A stretch of 64,000 bases of DNA from Devosia sp. Root413D1 (GTDB taxonomy: Bacteria > Pseudomonadota > Alphaproteobacteria > Rhizobiales > Devosiaceae): contig NZ_LMEA01000001.1 of NCBI RefSeq assembly GCF_001425235.1, forward strand, positions 124,001-188,000, written 5' to 3'. The position numbers were made by a program, and so were the translations under genes. Under the pieces are notes generated by a model, which made no database searches, was not told the DNA's origin, and worked only from the letters and a program-made list of their open reading frames with translations. Positions 36,078 through 44,939 of the stretch are shown here, piece by piece. The stretch's first letter is position 1. Every line of letters begins with the position of its first letter.

Positions 36078-36176
36078 ATGTCTTTCATGAGCAAGGCAAA
36101 GTTCATCGATTTTCCGGCGATCGCCTTGATCATCGCGATCATCCTCGTGCCAGTCGCCATCGCGCTCGTCGTCTAG
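36078..36176 (+). CDS. 32-residue single-span membrane peptide after amtB2
   Basis: The ATG at 36078 follows GGAAGGAG by about six bases and opens a 32-codon frame ending in TAG at 36176. The N-terminal part MSFMSKAKFIDFPAI is weakly basic. Residues 15 to 32 are almost all Ile, Leu, Val or Ala with one Pro, giving one membrane helix that ends at the last residue. It lies 57 nt after amtB2 in the same direction and inside the likely sigma-54 transcript, so an Amt-associated microprotein is possible. No family recognised. Confidence 0.6.
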   Translation: MSFMSKAKFIDFPAIALIIAIILVPVAIALVV

Positions 36177-36615
36177 AGTGGGCCAGCTTGAAGGGGCAGC
36201 ACCCACGGAGTCATTCCCGCGAAAGCGGGAACCTTCGTTTGCGGAGCGTGCGGCCAAACCGAGATCCCCGCTTCCGCAGGGATGACCGGTGCCGAACGCG
36301 ACACAGTCCCCTAGCGGCACCAGTTTCCCGTCCTGCTTGCCGCAACTGAAAAACCTCTCTATGAGTCGTCTCCTTCGGCCAGCCACAGGGAGGCGCGACA
36401 TGACAGCATTCCGACCTCGCCTCGCAGGGTTTACCTCCGGTCTGCACCGTTAGGTTGCCCGCGGTCCCCCTGAGGACCAATTCCCGTAAAGCGCTTCTTC
36501 CAGACTTTTCCGTCAAGTAGCGCGGCTTTCGAACCGGCCGGATTTCCGGCTCTTTTCCAGTTTTGCTCTTTTCCGGGACCGGATGGCTGCCTCGTGCGGC
36601 GTCCGGACGAACGAC
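36177..36615. other. Gene-free stretch with a BOX-like palindrome
   Basis: At about 36200-36290 the bases CATTCCCGCGAAAGCGGGAA form a hairpin, followed by GATCCCCGCTTCCGCAGGGATGA, a pattern recurring across many proteobacteria as a short intergenic repeat (the latter is 23 bases long in the window at 36262-36284). The rest holds no gene and presumably the promoter of the ABC exporter. Minus-strand frames crossing here lack ribosome sites. Confidence 0.45.
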
Positions 36616-38427
36616 ATGGCTTCTTCCAAGAAAACTCAGCGTGGCCAAGCCTATGGCAAAGTGCTCGGCTTCGCCGCCGCCCACTGGCGCCGGCAGCCCA
36701 GGCGCGTTGCGCTCATCATGGGCCTGTTCTTCATCGAGACCGTCGCCGACATCCTGACCCCGTTCTTTGCCGGTCGGCTGGTCGAGGCAGTGGCGAGCGG
36801 CGCCGCCACCAACGAGATCGCCTGGAACGGCGCGATGACCGCCTTCCTGGTTATCGTGGCGCTCGGCGCCGCTTCGGTGCTGGTCCGCCAGCTCGCCTTC
36901 CAGACCATCATCGCGCTCACCCTGCGCATGATGAGCGATATCGCCCAGAACGCCTTTCACCGGGTGCAGCGCTTCTCGTCGGATTGGCACGCCAACTCCT
37001 TTGCCGGCTCGACCGTGCGCAAGATCACCCGCGGCATGTGGGCGCTCGACAGCCTCAATGACGTGATCATGATGGCGCTCTTGCCCTCACTGGTGATGCT
37101 CGTGGGTACCACAGTGATGCTGAGCCTGTTCTGGCCGGTGATGGGTCTCGTCATCGGTGTCGGCTCGCTGATCTACATCACCGTCACCGTCAGCCTCTCG
37201 ACCCTGTGGGTCGCGCCGGCCGCCAGCCTTGCCAATGCCTGGGATACCCGCATGGGCGGCGCGCTCGCCGATGCGGTAAGCTGCAACATCGTGGTCAAGG
37301 GCTTTGGCGCCGAGGACCGCGAGGAGGCCCGCCTCGGCCACGTCGTCGACAAGTGGCGCCGACGCACCTCGCGCACCTGGAACCGCGGCACGCTCAACGG
37401 CACCATCCAGAACACCATGCTCTGGGTGCTGCGCTGCGCCATCATCGGCTCGGGCCTGCTGCTCTGGCAGAGCGGCGCGGCGACGGCCGGTGACGTGACC
37501 TTCGTCATCACCACTTTCCTGGTGCTGCAGGGGTACCTGCGCGATATCGGCCAGCATGTCCGCAACCTGCAGCGTGCCGTCAACGACATGGAAGAGCTGG
37601 TGGCGCTCGACGACCAGAAGCTCGGCATCGAGGACAAGCCCGGCGCCAAGCCGATGCTGGTCAAGGCCGGCGCCATCGACTTCGAGCATGTCGACTTCCA
37701 TTACGGCGTGCATCTGAAGCCGCTCTATCGCCAGCTCGACGTGCACATCGCGCCGGGCGAGAAGGTCGGCCTCGTCGGTCATTCCGGCTCGGGCAAGACC
37801 ACCTTCGTCAAGCTGATCCAGCGCCTGCACGACGTCTCGGGCGGCCGTATCGTCATCGACGGCATCGATATCCGCGACGTGCAGCAGGCCTCGCTGCGCC
37901 AGCAGATCGCCATCGTGCAGCAGGAGCCGGTGCTGTTCCACCGCTCGCTGGCCGAGAACATCGCCTATGGCCGGCCCGGCGCCACCCGGGCCCAGATCGA
38001 GGAGGCGGCAAAACTCGCTAACGCCCACGACTTCATCGCCAAACTGCCCAAGGGCTACGAGACGCTGGTGGGCGAACGCGGCATCAAGCTCTCGGGCGGT
38101 GAGCGCCAGCGCGTCGCCATTGCCCGCGCCTTCCTGTCCGATGCGCACGTCCTGATTCTCGACGAAGCGACCTCCAGCCTCGACAGCGAAAGCGAGCTGC
38201 TGATCCAGCAGGCGATGGAGCGGCTGATGGTCGGCCGCACCACCATCGTCATCGCGCACCGGCTCTCGACCGTGCGGGCGCTCGATCGCCTCCTGGTGTT
38301 CGACGGCGGCAAGGTGGTTGAGGAAGGCACGCACGAACAGCTGGTGAAACGCGACGGCGGCATCTACCGCCGGTTGTTCGAACGCCAGGCGCTCGAACTG
38401 ATCAAGGGCCTCGAAGCGGCCGAATAG
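36616..38427 (+). CDS. ABC exporter, fused permease and ATPase
   Basis: The 603-residue half-transporter has six membrane helices in about residues 25-320 and an ATPase domain from about 350. Its motifs are complete: Walker A GLVGHSGSGKTT, Q-loop IVQQEPVLF, signature KLSGGERQRVAIARAF, Walker B VLILDEATSSLD, and H-loop IAHRLSTV. It should work as a homodimer, exporting lipid, peptide or drug; the substrate is not evident. I use the ATG at 36616 (MASSKKTQRGQ); an in-frame ATG at 36583 is possible. It is a single gene with no accessory protein nearby. Confidence 0.9.
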   Translation: MASSKKTQRGQAYGKVLGFAAAHWRRQPRRVALIMGLFFIETVADILTPFFAGRLVEAVASGAATNEIAWNGAMTAFLVIVALGAASVLVRQLAFQTIIALTLRMMSDIAQNAFHRVQRFSSDWHANSFAGSTVRKITRGMWALDSLNDVIMMALLPSLVMLVGTTVMLSLFWPVMGLVIGVGSLIYITVTVSLSTLWVAPAASLANAWDTRMGGALADAVSCNIVVKGFGAEDREEARLGHVVDKWRRRTSRTWNRGTLNGTIQNTMLWVLRCAIIGSGLLLWQSGAATAGDVTFVITTFLVLQGYLRDIGQHVRNLQRAVNDMEELVALDDQKLGIEDKPGAKPMLVKAGAIDFEHVDFHYGVHLKPLYRQLDVHIAPGEKVGLVGHSGSGKTTFVKLIQRLHDVSGGRIVIDGIDIRDVQQASLRQQIAIVQQEPVLFHRSLAENIAYGRPGATRAQIEEAAKLANAHDFIAKLPKGYETLVGERGIKLSGGERQRVAIARAFLSDAHVLILDEATSSLDSESELLIQQAMERLMVGRTTIVIAHRLSTVRALDRLLVFDGGKVVEEGTHEQLVKRDGGIYRRLFERQALELIKGLEAAE

Positions 38428-38460
38428 CAATCCCGACCCGGTCCGGTTCTCCGGGCCGGG

Positions 38461-38976
38461 TCACTCCTTCGGAGTCCACGGCGTCAGCCGCGGGATCCAG
38501 CGCCGGACATTGGCTTTGTAGCGCTCGTACCGCGCGCCAAAACTGCGGGCCAGCGTCGGCTCTTCGTAGCTGATGACGAACAGGTGGACGATCAGCCAGA
38601 TCGCCGCGCCATAGGCGAGGACGGCAAGATTGCCGAACAGCAGGCCCTGCCCGAGGATCAGCGACACCACTGCCACATACATCGGGTTGCGCACGAACCG
38701 GTAGGAGCCGGTGACCACCAGCGTCTCGGTCGGATAGACCGGCGCCGGCGTCCCCCGGCCTTGCAGTGCGAAACGGGCGAAGGTTTCGACCAGCAACACC
38801 GCTCCCAGCAGCAACAGCGACCCGCCGAGCCAGCGCAGCGGCTCGATGCCAGCAAGCGCCGGTCCCACCTGCCAGCCGGAAATCCAGTACGGAATCAGCC
38901 CGGCCACGACGCCCGGCGCCACGAACAGGAAGATCACCGAACCGGTGATCGGCGCGATGCGGCTGTTTCCCGGCAT
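38461..38976 (-). CDS. Isoprenylcysteine carboxyl methyltransferase family membrane protein
   Basis: The 171-residue protein has about four membrane helices and the C-terminal motif pattern of the ICMT/PEMT family: VVTGSYRFVRNPMYVAVV followed by EEPTLARSFGARYERYKANV, in which the RNPxY and E-x-Y residues bind SAM and the methyl acceptor. Bacterial members often methylate phospholipids or small lipids; the acceptor is unknown. It is convergent with the ABC exporter and 34 nt away from it. Confidence 0.85.
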   Translation of the reverse strand: MPGNSRIAPITGSVIFLFVAPGVVAGLIPYWISGWQVGPALAGIEPLRWLGGSLLLLGAVLLVETFARFALQGRGTPAPVYPTETLVVTGSYRFVRNPMYVAVVSLILGQGLLFGNLAVLAYGAAIWLIVHLFVISYEEPTLARSFGARYERYKANVRRWIPRLTPWTPKE

Positions 38977-39052
38977 GAGCTGCTCTCCATTCGGCGAGGG
39001 AGGCTAGCGCGTCGGTGTTGGCTGTCAAATGATCGGCACTCGGAGCGTGTGG

Positions 39053-39190
39053 CCACCCCCACCCTTGATCCCTCCCCACAAGGGGGAGGGAGAACTGACT
39101 GATAGTCTCGGTTCCATCGTCTCCCTCCCCTTGATGGGGAGGGGTAGCGCAGCTTGGCCGCTCGCGGCCTAGCGAAGCTGGGTGGGGTGG
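39053..39190. repeat. Composite intergenic repeat in a divergent region
   Basis: The left part (39053-39093) has CCTCCCC/GGGGAGG arms, with an inverse partner at 39120-39144 ending GGGGAGGGG. The right part (39147-39180) holds AGCGCAGCTTGG and its near inverse CTAGCGAAGCTGG around a GGCCGCTCGCGGCC centre. The same AGCGCAGCT/AGCGAAGCT unit occurs at 40294-40334. It lies between two divergent genes, so it cannot simply be a terminator for them. Confidence 0.7.
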
Positions 39191-39242
39191 AGCAGCACGC
39201 ACGGCCCTTCCAATCCATCGCCAAATGACGATATAAGCCCCC

Positions 39243-40241
39243 ATGGCTTCCCTCCCCCTCTCGATCCTCGACCTCGCCCCAGTCTCTGAAGGCACCTCGA
39301 CCCCGAATGCGCTCAGGCACATCATCGCCCTCGCCAAGCTCGGCGACGAACTCGGCTTCACCCGGCTCTGGTACGCCGAGCATCACGGCATGCCCTCGAT
39401 CGCCTCGTCCTCGCCGGAGGTGCTGATCGCCACTGCCGCGGCCAACACCTCGCGCATACGTGTCGGCTCGGGCGGCGTCATGCTGCCCAACCACGTGCCG
39501 CTGCGCGTCGTCGAGACCTACCGCACCCTCAATGGGCTCAACCCGGGCCGCATCGACCTGGGTATCGGCCGCGCCGGCGGCAGCGATGGCCGCACCTTGC
39601 AGGCGCTGCGTTCGGTCGGCGGCGAGTATTTCGCCCAGGAACTGGCCGAGATGCTGGCCTTCGAGGAAGCCAATTTCGCCCCCGACCACCCGTTCCACCA
39701 GGTAATGGTGGTGCCCGAGCGCGTCGAGCTGCCGCCGGTCTACCTACTCGGCTCGAGCGGTGCCAGCGCCCAGGCGGCCGGACAACTCGGTGTCGGCTAT
39801 TCCTTCGCCGCCCATTTCAGCGCCACTCCGGCCGGCCCGGCCTTCGCCGCCTATCGGGCCGCCTTTACTCCGACCGATGCCTTCCCCAAGCCGCACGCCA
39901 TCATCGCCGTCTCGGCGCTGGTGGCGCCCACCGACGAGGAGGCGCAGTTCCTCGCCCGTTCCCAGGAGCTGATGTGGGCGCTGTTCCACTCCGGCCAGAT
40001 ACGGAAGCTCGTCTCGCCCGAGGAGGCGGCGGCGCATCAATACACCCCGCACGAGACCCGCATCATCGAGGGCCAGCGCCCGCTCTGGATCGTCGGCTCG
40101 CCCTCGACGGTCAAGGCCGCGATCGAGCGCAAGGTCGAGGAGTCGGGCGCCGACGAGGTGATGGTCACCACCACCATGTACGACTACGAACTCAGGCTCC
40201 GCTCGTTCCGCCTGCTGGCGGAGGCATTCGGGCTGGGCTGA
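39243..40241 (+). CDS. LLM class flavin-dependent oxidoreductase
   Basis: The 332-residue protein opens LPLSILDLAPVSEGTSTPNA and has RLWYAEHHGMPSIASSSPEV, RVGSGGVMLPNHVPLRVVE and RIDLGIGRAGGSD, the luciferase-like (alkanal monooxygenase-like) signature of the TIM-barrel enzymes that use FMN. Members of this subgroup are annotated as monooxygenases of unknown substrate. It is a single gene with convergent TetR downstream. The ATG at 39243 follows no strong ribosome site but gives the standard N terminus. Confidence 0.9.
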   Translation: MASLPLSILDLAPVSEGTSTPNALRHIIALAKLGDELGFTRLWYAEHHGMPSIASSSPEVLIATAAANTSRIRVGSGGVMLPNHVPLRVVETYRTLNGLNPGRIDLGIGRAGGSDGRTLQALRSVGGEYFAQELAEMLAFEEANFAPDHPFHQVMVVPERVELPPVYLLGSSGASAQAAGQLGVGYSFAAHFSATPAGPAFAAYRAAFTPTDAFPKPHAIIAVSALVAPTDEEAQFLARSQELMWALFHSGQIRKLVSPEEAAAHQYTPHETRIIEGQRPLWIVGSPSTVKAAIERKVEESGADEVMVTTTMYDYELRLRSFRLLAEAFGLG

Positions 40242-40268
40242 TCGTCTGCCCACGCCACAAACTCGATG

Positions 40269-40342
40269 CCCACCTCCCCCTTGACGGGGGAGGCAAGCGA
40301 AGCTTTGGAGCGTCAGCGACCTAGCGCAGCTCGGAGGGGGTG
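40269..40342. repeat. Intergenic repeat related to 39147-39190
   Basis: CACCTCCCCCTTGACGGGGG is followed by AAGCGAAGCTTTGGAGCGT and CAGCGACCTAGCGCAGCTC, echoing the AGCGAAGCT and AGCGCAGCT arms of the repeat at 39053-39190. It sits between the convergent LLM and TetR genes and probably folds into a long hairpin. Confidence 0.65.
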
Positions 40343-40370
40343 TGCGGAGGCACGGTGTCCCCAACGGGAT

Positions 40371-41018
40371 TCAAGCCGCCAGTGCTTCCCGCGGCACGGC
40401 GTGCAGCGCCGCCGGCTGGAACAGCATCTTCACATAGTTGCGCGCCATCAGCATCTGCTCGGGCAGCACGGAGGGGTCGCCGAGCGACTTGCTCATGATG
40501 ATCCCGCCATCGATGGCGCAGGTGATGTTGCGCGCGATGCGGCCAGGGTCCACCGGTTCGCGCAGCGGATAGGCCGCGACGATCTTCTCGATCATCGACC
40601 GGAAGAAGGCGTTCCAGTCCTCGACGATCGAGCTGACCATGGCCCGCACCTCGCGATTGAACAGCTGCTCCTGGTAGCTCATCGTCGCGACGAGGCAACC
40701 GGGATGCCCGCCGGGCATCGCCGCCATATGCTCGGCGAACAGCGTCAGCCCGATCAGCAGCTGCTGCAGCGGATCGTCGCTGAGCTCGGCCGCCCGGCCG
40801 AAGATCTCGTCGACCAGTTGCCCGAGGCGGCCACGGTGGCGGGCGAGCAGGCCGCGCGCCAACTCGTTCTTGTCGTGGAAATGATAGAAGAAGCCGGATT
40901 TGGTGATCCCCGCCTCGGCAATGATCTCATCGATCGAGGTCGCGCCAAACCCCTTGGCGAGCACCCCTGCTTCGGCGATGTCGAGGATGCGTTCGCGGGT
41001 CTCATTGCCTTTACGCAT
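40371..41018 (-). CDS. TetR/AcrR family transcriptional regulator
   Basis: The 215-residue protein begins MRKGNETRERILDIAEAGVL, then GATSIDEIIAEAGITKSGFF with YHFHDKNELARGLL, the TetR helix-turn-helix core (about residues 25-50), and has a helical ligand-binding C terminus. The ATG at 41018 has GGAGG eight bases upstream. Convergent LLM oxidoreductase and divergent DUF1127 genes are neighbours; the target is unknown, though an LLM or efflux target would fit the family. Confidence 0.9.
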   Translation of the reverse strand: MRKGNETRERILDIAEAGVLAKGFGATSIDEIIAEAGITKSGFFYHFHDKNELARGLLARHRGRLGQLVDEIFGRAAELSDDPLQQLLIGLTLFAEHMAAMPGGHPGCLVATMSYQEQLFNREVRAMVSSIVEDWNAFFRSMIEKIVAAYPLREPVDPGRIARNITCAIDGGIIMSKSLGDPSVLPEQMLMARNYVKMLFQPAALHAVPREALAA

Positions 41019-41223
41019 GCTGGTCCCTCCAGAAAACCGTACCGCCGGTGCAGTTTTCGGGCCCATCGCCCCATCCCGGCATCTCGCCCCGACGGCCATG
41101 CGCCGGGCTACGGAGTTGTTGTGACTTGCCAATTCGATCCCAGCGCGAACCGCACCACGCACTCGCTATCTTCCCGACCGAAGTCATCATATGTTTTGCG
41201 CAAAGCGGGGCGCGCTGAGGAAT

Positions 41224-41478
41224 ATGACGATGACGACCATCGACCTGGACGAGAGCCCGCTGGCCATCCGCCACAATACCGATGCCGGCTTCATCCGGCG
41301 CCTGCTGCGCCGCTTGGTGCAGAGGCACCGGGAACGCGCCACGCTGCTTGGCCTGAGCCGCATGCAGCCGCATCTGCTGCGCGACGTGGGGATCGAACCC
41401 GGCGACATCTTCGACGCGCTCGATGGCAAGCGCAGTTCCGTGCTGTTCAACCCGATGCGGAAGCCCGACCATCGCTAA
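41224..41478 (+). CDS. DUF1127 domain protein
   Basis: The 84-residue protein ends in the DUF1127 block LLGLSRMQPHLLRDVGIEPG, preceded by an Arg-rich helix (RRLLRRLVQRHRERATLL). DUF1127 proteins are small, basic and common in rhizobia; characterised short members affect RNA and phosphate or carbon metabolism. GAGG sits about five bases before the ATG at 41224. The C terminus overlaps the end of the convergent decarboxylase gene by four bases. Confidence 0.88.
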   Translation: MTMTTIDLDESPLAIRHNTDAGFIRRLLRRLVQRHRERATLLGLSRMQPHLLRDVGIEPGDIFDALDGKRSSVLFNPMRKPDHR

Positions 41479-42878
41479 CCCCTCACGGCCCGCCAGGCGG
41501 CAATGATGGCATCGGCCGAGAGCTCGATGTCCGCTTCGGTGGTGGCGCCCGAGGTGACCGAGATCCGCATCACCCAATCGCCATGCCACGCGGCGCCGCC
41601 GGCAAAGCACACGCCGCCGGCCTGCACCCCAGCGATCACCGCCTCGGTCAGCGCCTTGCGCGTCGCGGCGTCGCCTGCGCCGAAATCGACGATCAGCTGG
41701 TTGATGGTCACCTCGTTCCTGAGGTTGATGCCCGGCTCGGCGCCGAGCCGTTCCGCCATCCGCTTGGTCAGCGCGCAATGGCGCTCCACCAGCTCCGCCA
41801 CGCCCTGCCGCCCCAGCGTCTTCAGCATCGCCCAGACTGGGGTGCCACGGGCCCGGCGCGACAATTCCGGGACGAAGGCCGAGGGCACCCGGTCGGTGGG
41901 GCTGATGGTCGGCAGGTAGCTTGCCCACTGCGTCATGGCGCGCTGATGCGCCTCGCGGTCGCGCACGATGGCGAAGCCGGAATCGTACGGCACCTGCAGC
42001 CACTTATGGCCGTCGGTGACCCAGGAATCCGCGGCCTCGATGCCATCGGTCAGGTGCCTGAGGGATGGCGTGGCGCGGGCCCAGAGCCCGAACGCCCCAT
42101 CGACATGCACCCAGGCGCCAGCGGCATGGGCGATCGGGATGATGTCGTCGAACCGATCATAGGCCCCGGTATTGATCTGCCCGGCCTGCGCAATGACGAT
42201 CTTCGGGCCGCTCAGCCCTCTCAGCGCGGCGTCGAGCGCTGCCACGCTCATCCGGCCCTGCCCGTCGGTGGCGACGCGGATCAGCCGGCGATAGCCGAAG
42301 CCGATCAGCTGCAGCGCCGAGAACATCGAGGAATGCGCATCGTCGCCGATCAGCACGTGCACCGGTGGCGCGCCAAACAACCCGTCGGCATCGGGGTCCC
42401 AACCGGCATCGAGCAGCACCCGGGTGCGCGCCGCGGCGAGCCCCACGGCACCGGCGACGGTGGCGCCGGTGGTAAAGCCGATCGAACTTTGCCGAGGCAG
42501 GTCGAGGATCTCGAGCAGCCAGCGCTCGGCCACCTCTTCCATCGCGGCCGCCGCCGGGGTCGGGGTGTGGTAGCCGGCATTCTGCCCCCAGGCGCTGACC
42601 AGCCAGTCGGCCGCCACGCCCGCCGGATGCGAAGCGCCCATCACCCAGCCGAAGAACCGCGGCCCGGTGATCGGCATCAGCCCACCCTTGCTCCGCCGGA
42701 CCAGCTCCTCGAGCACATCGAGCGGCGCGGCGCCCTGTTCGGGCACCGGCTCGACCAGCCGGTCGCGCATCTCGGCGTAGCTATGATCCGGGCGGCCGGC
42801 ATGTTCGTTGAGCGAGGCGCGATAATCGACAGCATGGTCGACGGCGCGGTTCAGCAGCGTGCGTAGATCGTAAGTCAT
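41475..42878 (-). CDS. PLP-dependent group II amino acid decarboxylase
   Basis: The 467-residue protein is of the aromatic-L-amino-acid/glutamate decarboxylase fold. The PLP lysine is in WVTDGHKWLQVPYDS (Lys about 292), the cofactor Asp in WVHVDGAFGLWARA (Asp about 260) and the stacking His in GDDAHSSMFSA. The N-terminal FGWVMGASHPAGVAADWL matches the DDC group. The ATG at 42878 has GGAGG about seven bases upstream. The substrate cannot be read from sequence; aspartate, tyrosine, tryptophan or glutamate families share this fold. It is unrelated to the decarboxylase at 51934. Confidence 0.88.
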   Translation of the reverse strand: MTYDLRTLLNRAVDHAVDYRASLNEHAGRPDHSYAEMRDRLVEPVPEQGAAPLDVLEELVRRSKGGLMPITGPRFFGWVMGASHPAGVAADWLVSAWGQNAGYHTPTPAAAAMEEVAERWLLEILDLPRQSSIGFTTGATVAGAVGLAAARTRVLLDAGWDPDADGLFGAPPVHVLIGDDAHSSMFSALQLIGFGYRRLIRVATDGQGRMSVAALDAALRGLSGPKIVIAQAGQINTGAYDRFDDIIPIAHAAGAWVHVDGAFGLWARATPSLRHLTDGIEAADSWVTDGHKWLQVPYDSGFAIVRDREAHQRAMTQWASYLPTISPTDRVPSAFVPELSRRARGTPVWAMLKTLGRQGVAELVERHCALTKRMAERLGAEPGINLRNEVTINQLIVDFGAGDAATRKALTEAVIAGVQAGGVCFAGGAAWHGDWVMRISVTSGATTEADIELSADAIIAAWRAVRG

Positions 42879-42987
42879 AATATGACCTCCCCGATATGCC
42901 GGAGAAATCATAGCGCACCTGAAGCGAAGATGAACGAAGGCCCGGCATCGCCAGGGCACCGGGCCTCATCAAACGATGCGTCGGTCG

Positions 42988-44085
42988 TTACGCCGCGAGC
43001 TTCTTGAGGATTGCGGCGCCCATTTCTTCGGTGCCGACGGTCTTGCGGTTGTCCTGCGCGATATCGCCGGTGCGCAGGCCATCTGCCAGCACGCTCGAGA
43101 TGGCGGCTTCCAGCCGGTCGGCCAGCGCCACCAGGTTGAACGAATAGCGCAGCGCCATGGCAAACGAGGCCAGCATGGCAATCGGGTTGGCGACGCCCTT
43201 GCCGGCAATGTCCGGGGCCGAGCCGTGCACCGGCTCGTAGAGCGCCTTGCGCTTGCCGGTCACTGCATCGGGCGCCCCGAGCGAAGCCGACGGCAGCATG
43301 CCGAGCGAGCCGGTGAGCATCGCCGCGGCGTCCGACAGGATATCGCCGAACAGGTTGTCGGTGACCATCACGTCGAACTGCTTGGGGTTGCGCACCAGCT
43401 GCATCGCGGCGTTGTCGGCGAGGATGTGGTGGAATTCCACATCCGGATAGTCCTTGGCCACTGCCTGCGCGACTTCATCCCACAACACGCCCGACTTCAT
43501 GACGTTCTTCTTGTCGGCCGAATGCACCTTGTTCTTGCGGGTGCGGGCGAGGTCCATGGCGACGCGGACGATCCGGTCGATCTCGTAGGTCTCGTAGACC
43601 TGGGTATCGATGGCGCGCTTCTGCCCATTGCCGAGGTCGGTGATGGTCTTGGGCTCGCCGAAATAGACGCCGCCGGTCAGCTCGCGCACGATCAGGATGT
43701 CGAGGCCCTCGATCAGCTCGCGCTTCAGCGACGAGGCATCGGCCAGCGCCGGATAGCAGATCGCCGGACGGAGGTTGGCGAACAGTTTCAGGTCCTTGCG
43801 CAGGCGCAGCAGGCCCGCTTCCGGACGCTTCTCATAGGGCACCTTGTCCCATTTCGGCCCGCCGACCGCGCCGAAGATCACCGCATCGGCGGCGAGCGCC
43901 TTCTGCATATCCTCTTCTGAGATCGCCTCGCCATGCGCGTCATAGGCGCACCCACCGACAAGGCCCGAGTCGAAGGTGAAATCCGTCTCGCCCTGGCTGT
44001 TCAGCCAGGCGATCACCTTCTCGACCTCCTTCATGATCTCGGTGCCGATGCCGTCGCCGGGGAGAAGGAAGAGTTTCTGGGCCAT
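42988..44085 (-). CDS. leuB: 3-isopropylmalate dehydrogenase
   Basis: The 365-residue protein oxidises 3-isopropylmalate and begins [20 protein letters not shown]. It carries the IMDH motifs [31 protein letters not shown] and [19 protein letters not shown], and [17 protein letters not shown]. It is the last gene of the leuD-ridA-GNAT-leuB group on the minus strand, separate from leuC at 24.3 kb. The gap to the GNAT gene is 18 nt downstream to upstream along the transcript. Confidence 0.97.
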   Translation of the reverse strand: MAQKLFLLPGDGIGTEIMKEVEKVIAWLNSQGETDFTFDSGLVGGCAYDAHGEAISEEDMQKALAADAVIFGAVGGPKWDKVPYEKRPEAGLLRLRKDLKLFANLRPAICYPALADASSLKRELIEGLDILIVRELTGGVYFGEPKTITDLGNGQKRAIDTQVYETYEIDRIVRVAMDLARTRKNKVHSADKKNVMKSGVLWDEVAQAVAKDYPDVEFHHILADNAAMQLVRNPKQFDVMVTDNLFGDILSDAAAMLTGSLGMLPSASLGAPDAVTGKRKALYEPVHGSAPDIAGKGVANPIAMLASFAMALRYSFNLVALADRLEAAISSVLADGLRTGDIAQDNRKTVGTEEMGAAILKKLAA

Positions 44086-44103
44086 TTTGCTTTACGTCTC
44101 GCG

Positions 44104-44535
44104 TTATCGGATGGATGCGCTGTCGAAGCGCTTTTGCATGAAGTAGCGGGCGCCGCCGACGGGATGATCGTCCAGCGTGCCGAACACGGCGAAGCCGAGC
44201 TTTTCGTAGAACGGCCGAGCCTGGAAACTGAAGGTGTCGAGCCACATGCCAAGCAGGCCTCGCTGACGCGCAAAGACCTCGGCCTCAGCCACCAGCGCCC
44301 GCCCGTGGCCCTTGCCACGCAGCTCGGCCGGCACGTGCAGCCACTCGACGAACAGCCAGTCCAGCACGGCGGTCGCGGTCAACCCGCCCACCGCATTGTC
44401 GTCCGCATCGTAGAGCAGCAGCGCGACATTCTGATGCCGGATGCCACCGGTCTGCTGCTTGTTGTAGGCGCGCAAGCCGTTGCGCACCACCGCCACGTCG
44501 CGACCCAGGGGGTTGAGCTTGAGCCTGATCTCCAT
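44104..44535 (-). CDS. GNAT family N-acetyltransferase
   Basis: The 143-residue protein shows the GNAT acetyl-CoA pyrophosphate loop LRGKGHGRALVAEAEVFARQ after the beta4 strand LFVEWLHVPAEL, and the C-terminal ARPFYEKLGFAVFG. The substrate is unknown. GAGG lies before the ATG at 44535, which falls four bases after the ridA stop. It is carried inside the leucine gene group between ridA and leuB. Confidence 0.88.
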   Translation of the reverse strand: MEIRLKLNPLGRDVAVVRNGLRAYNKQQTGGIRHQNVALLLYDADDNAVGGLTATAVLDWLFVEWLHVPAELRGKGHGRALVAEAEVFARQRGLLGMWLDTFSFQARPFYEKLGFAVFGTLDDHPVGGARYFMQKRFDSASIR

Positions 44536-44539
44536 CGCC

Positions 44540-44929
44540 TCAGCGCCCGTGGGCACCGAAGCGGGCGGTGACTTCGATCTCGAGTTTCATCTCGGGCCGG
44601 GTCAGCCCGCACACCACCATAGTGGCGGCCGGCCGGATCTCGGCGAAGACTTCACCGGCCACCGCGACCAGCGCGTCGTAATGCGCCATGTCGGTGATGT
44701 AATAGCGGACGCGCACCGTATCCTTGATGGTGCCGCCAGCTTCCTCGAGCGCCTGCTGGATGGTGGCAAAGGCGTTGCGCGCCTGCTGGCCGGCATCCTC
44801 GGGCATCACCATCGTCTTGTAGTCATAGCCGGTGGTGCCCGAGACATAGGCCATGTTGCCGTCGACTACGGCGCGCGAATAGCCGATCCTGGCTTCGAAC
44901 GGCGAGCCGGAAGAGATATGGAGGACCAT
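44540..44929 (-). CDS. RidA family protein (enamine/imine deaminase)
   Basis: The 129-residue protein has GSPFEARIGYSRAVVDG, VSGTTGYD and the arginine region DTVRVRYYITDMAHY of the YjgF/YER057c/UK114 family, with the C-terminal KLEIEVTARFG. RidA enzymes clear 2-aminoacrylate-type intermediates that inhibit PLP enzymes, and such genes often sit beside branched-chain amino acid genes. It is 10 nt before leuD's stop on the transcript and is followed by the GNAT gene. The exact subgroup is not determined. Confidence 0.9.
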   Translation of the reverse strand: MVLHISSGSPFEARIGYSRAVVDGNMAYVSGTTGYDYKTMVMPEDAGQQARNAFATIQQALEEAGGTIKDTVRVRYYITDMAHYDALVAVAGEVFAEIRPAATMVVCGLTRPEMKLEIEVTARFGAHGR

Positions 44930-44939
44930 CGCCCGCGCC

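Noticed and set aside
41475-41478. Four-base overlap of DUF1127 and decarboxylase ends
   Set aside because: This is ordinary convergent gene packing and not evidence of joint regulation.
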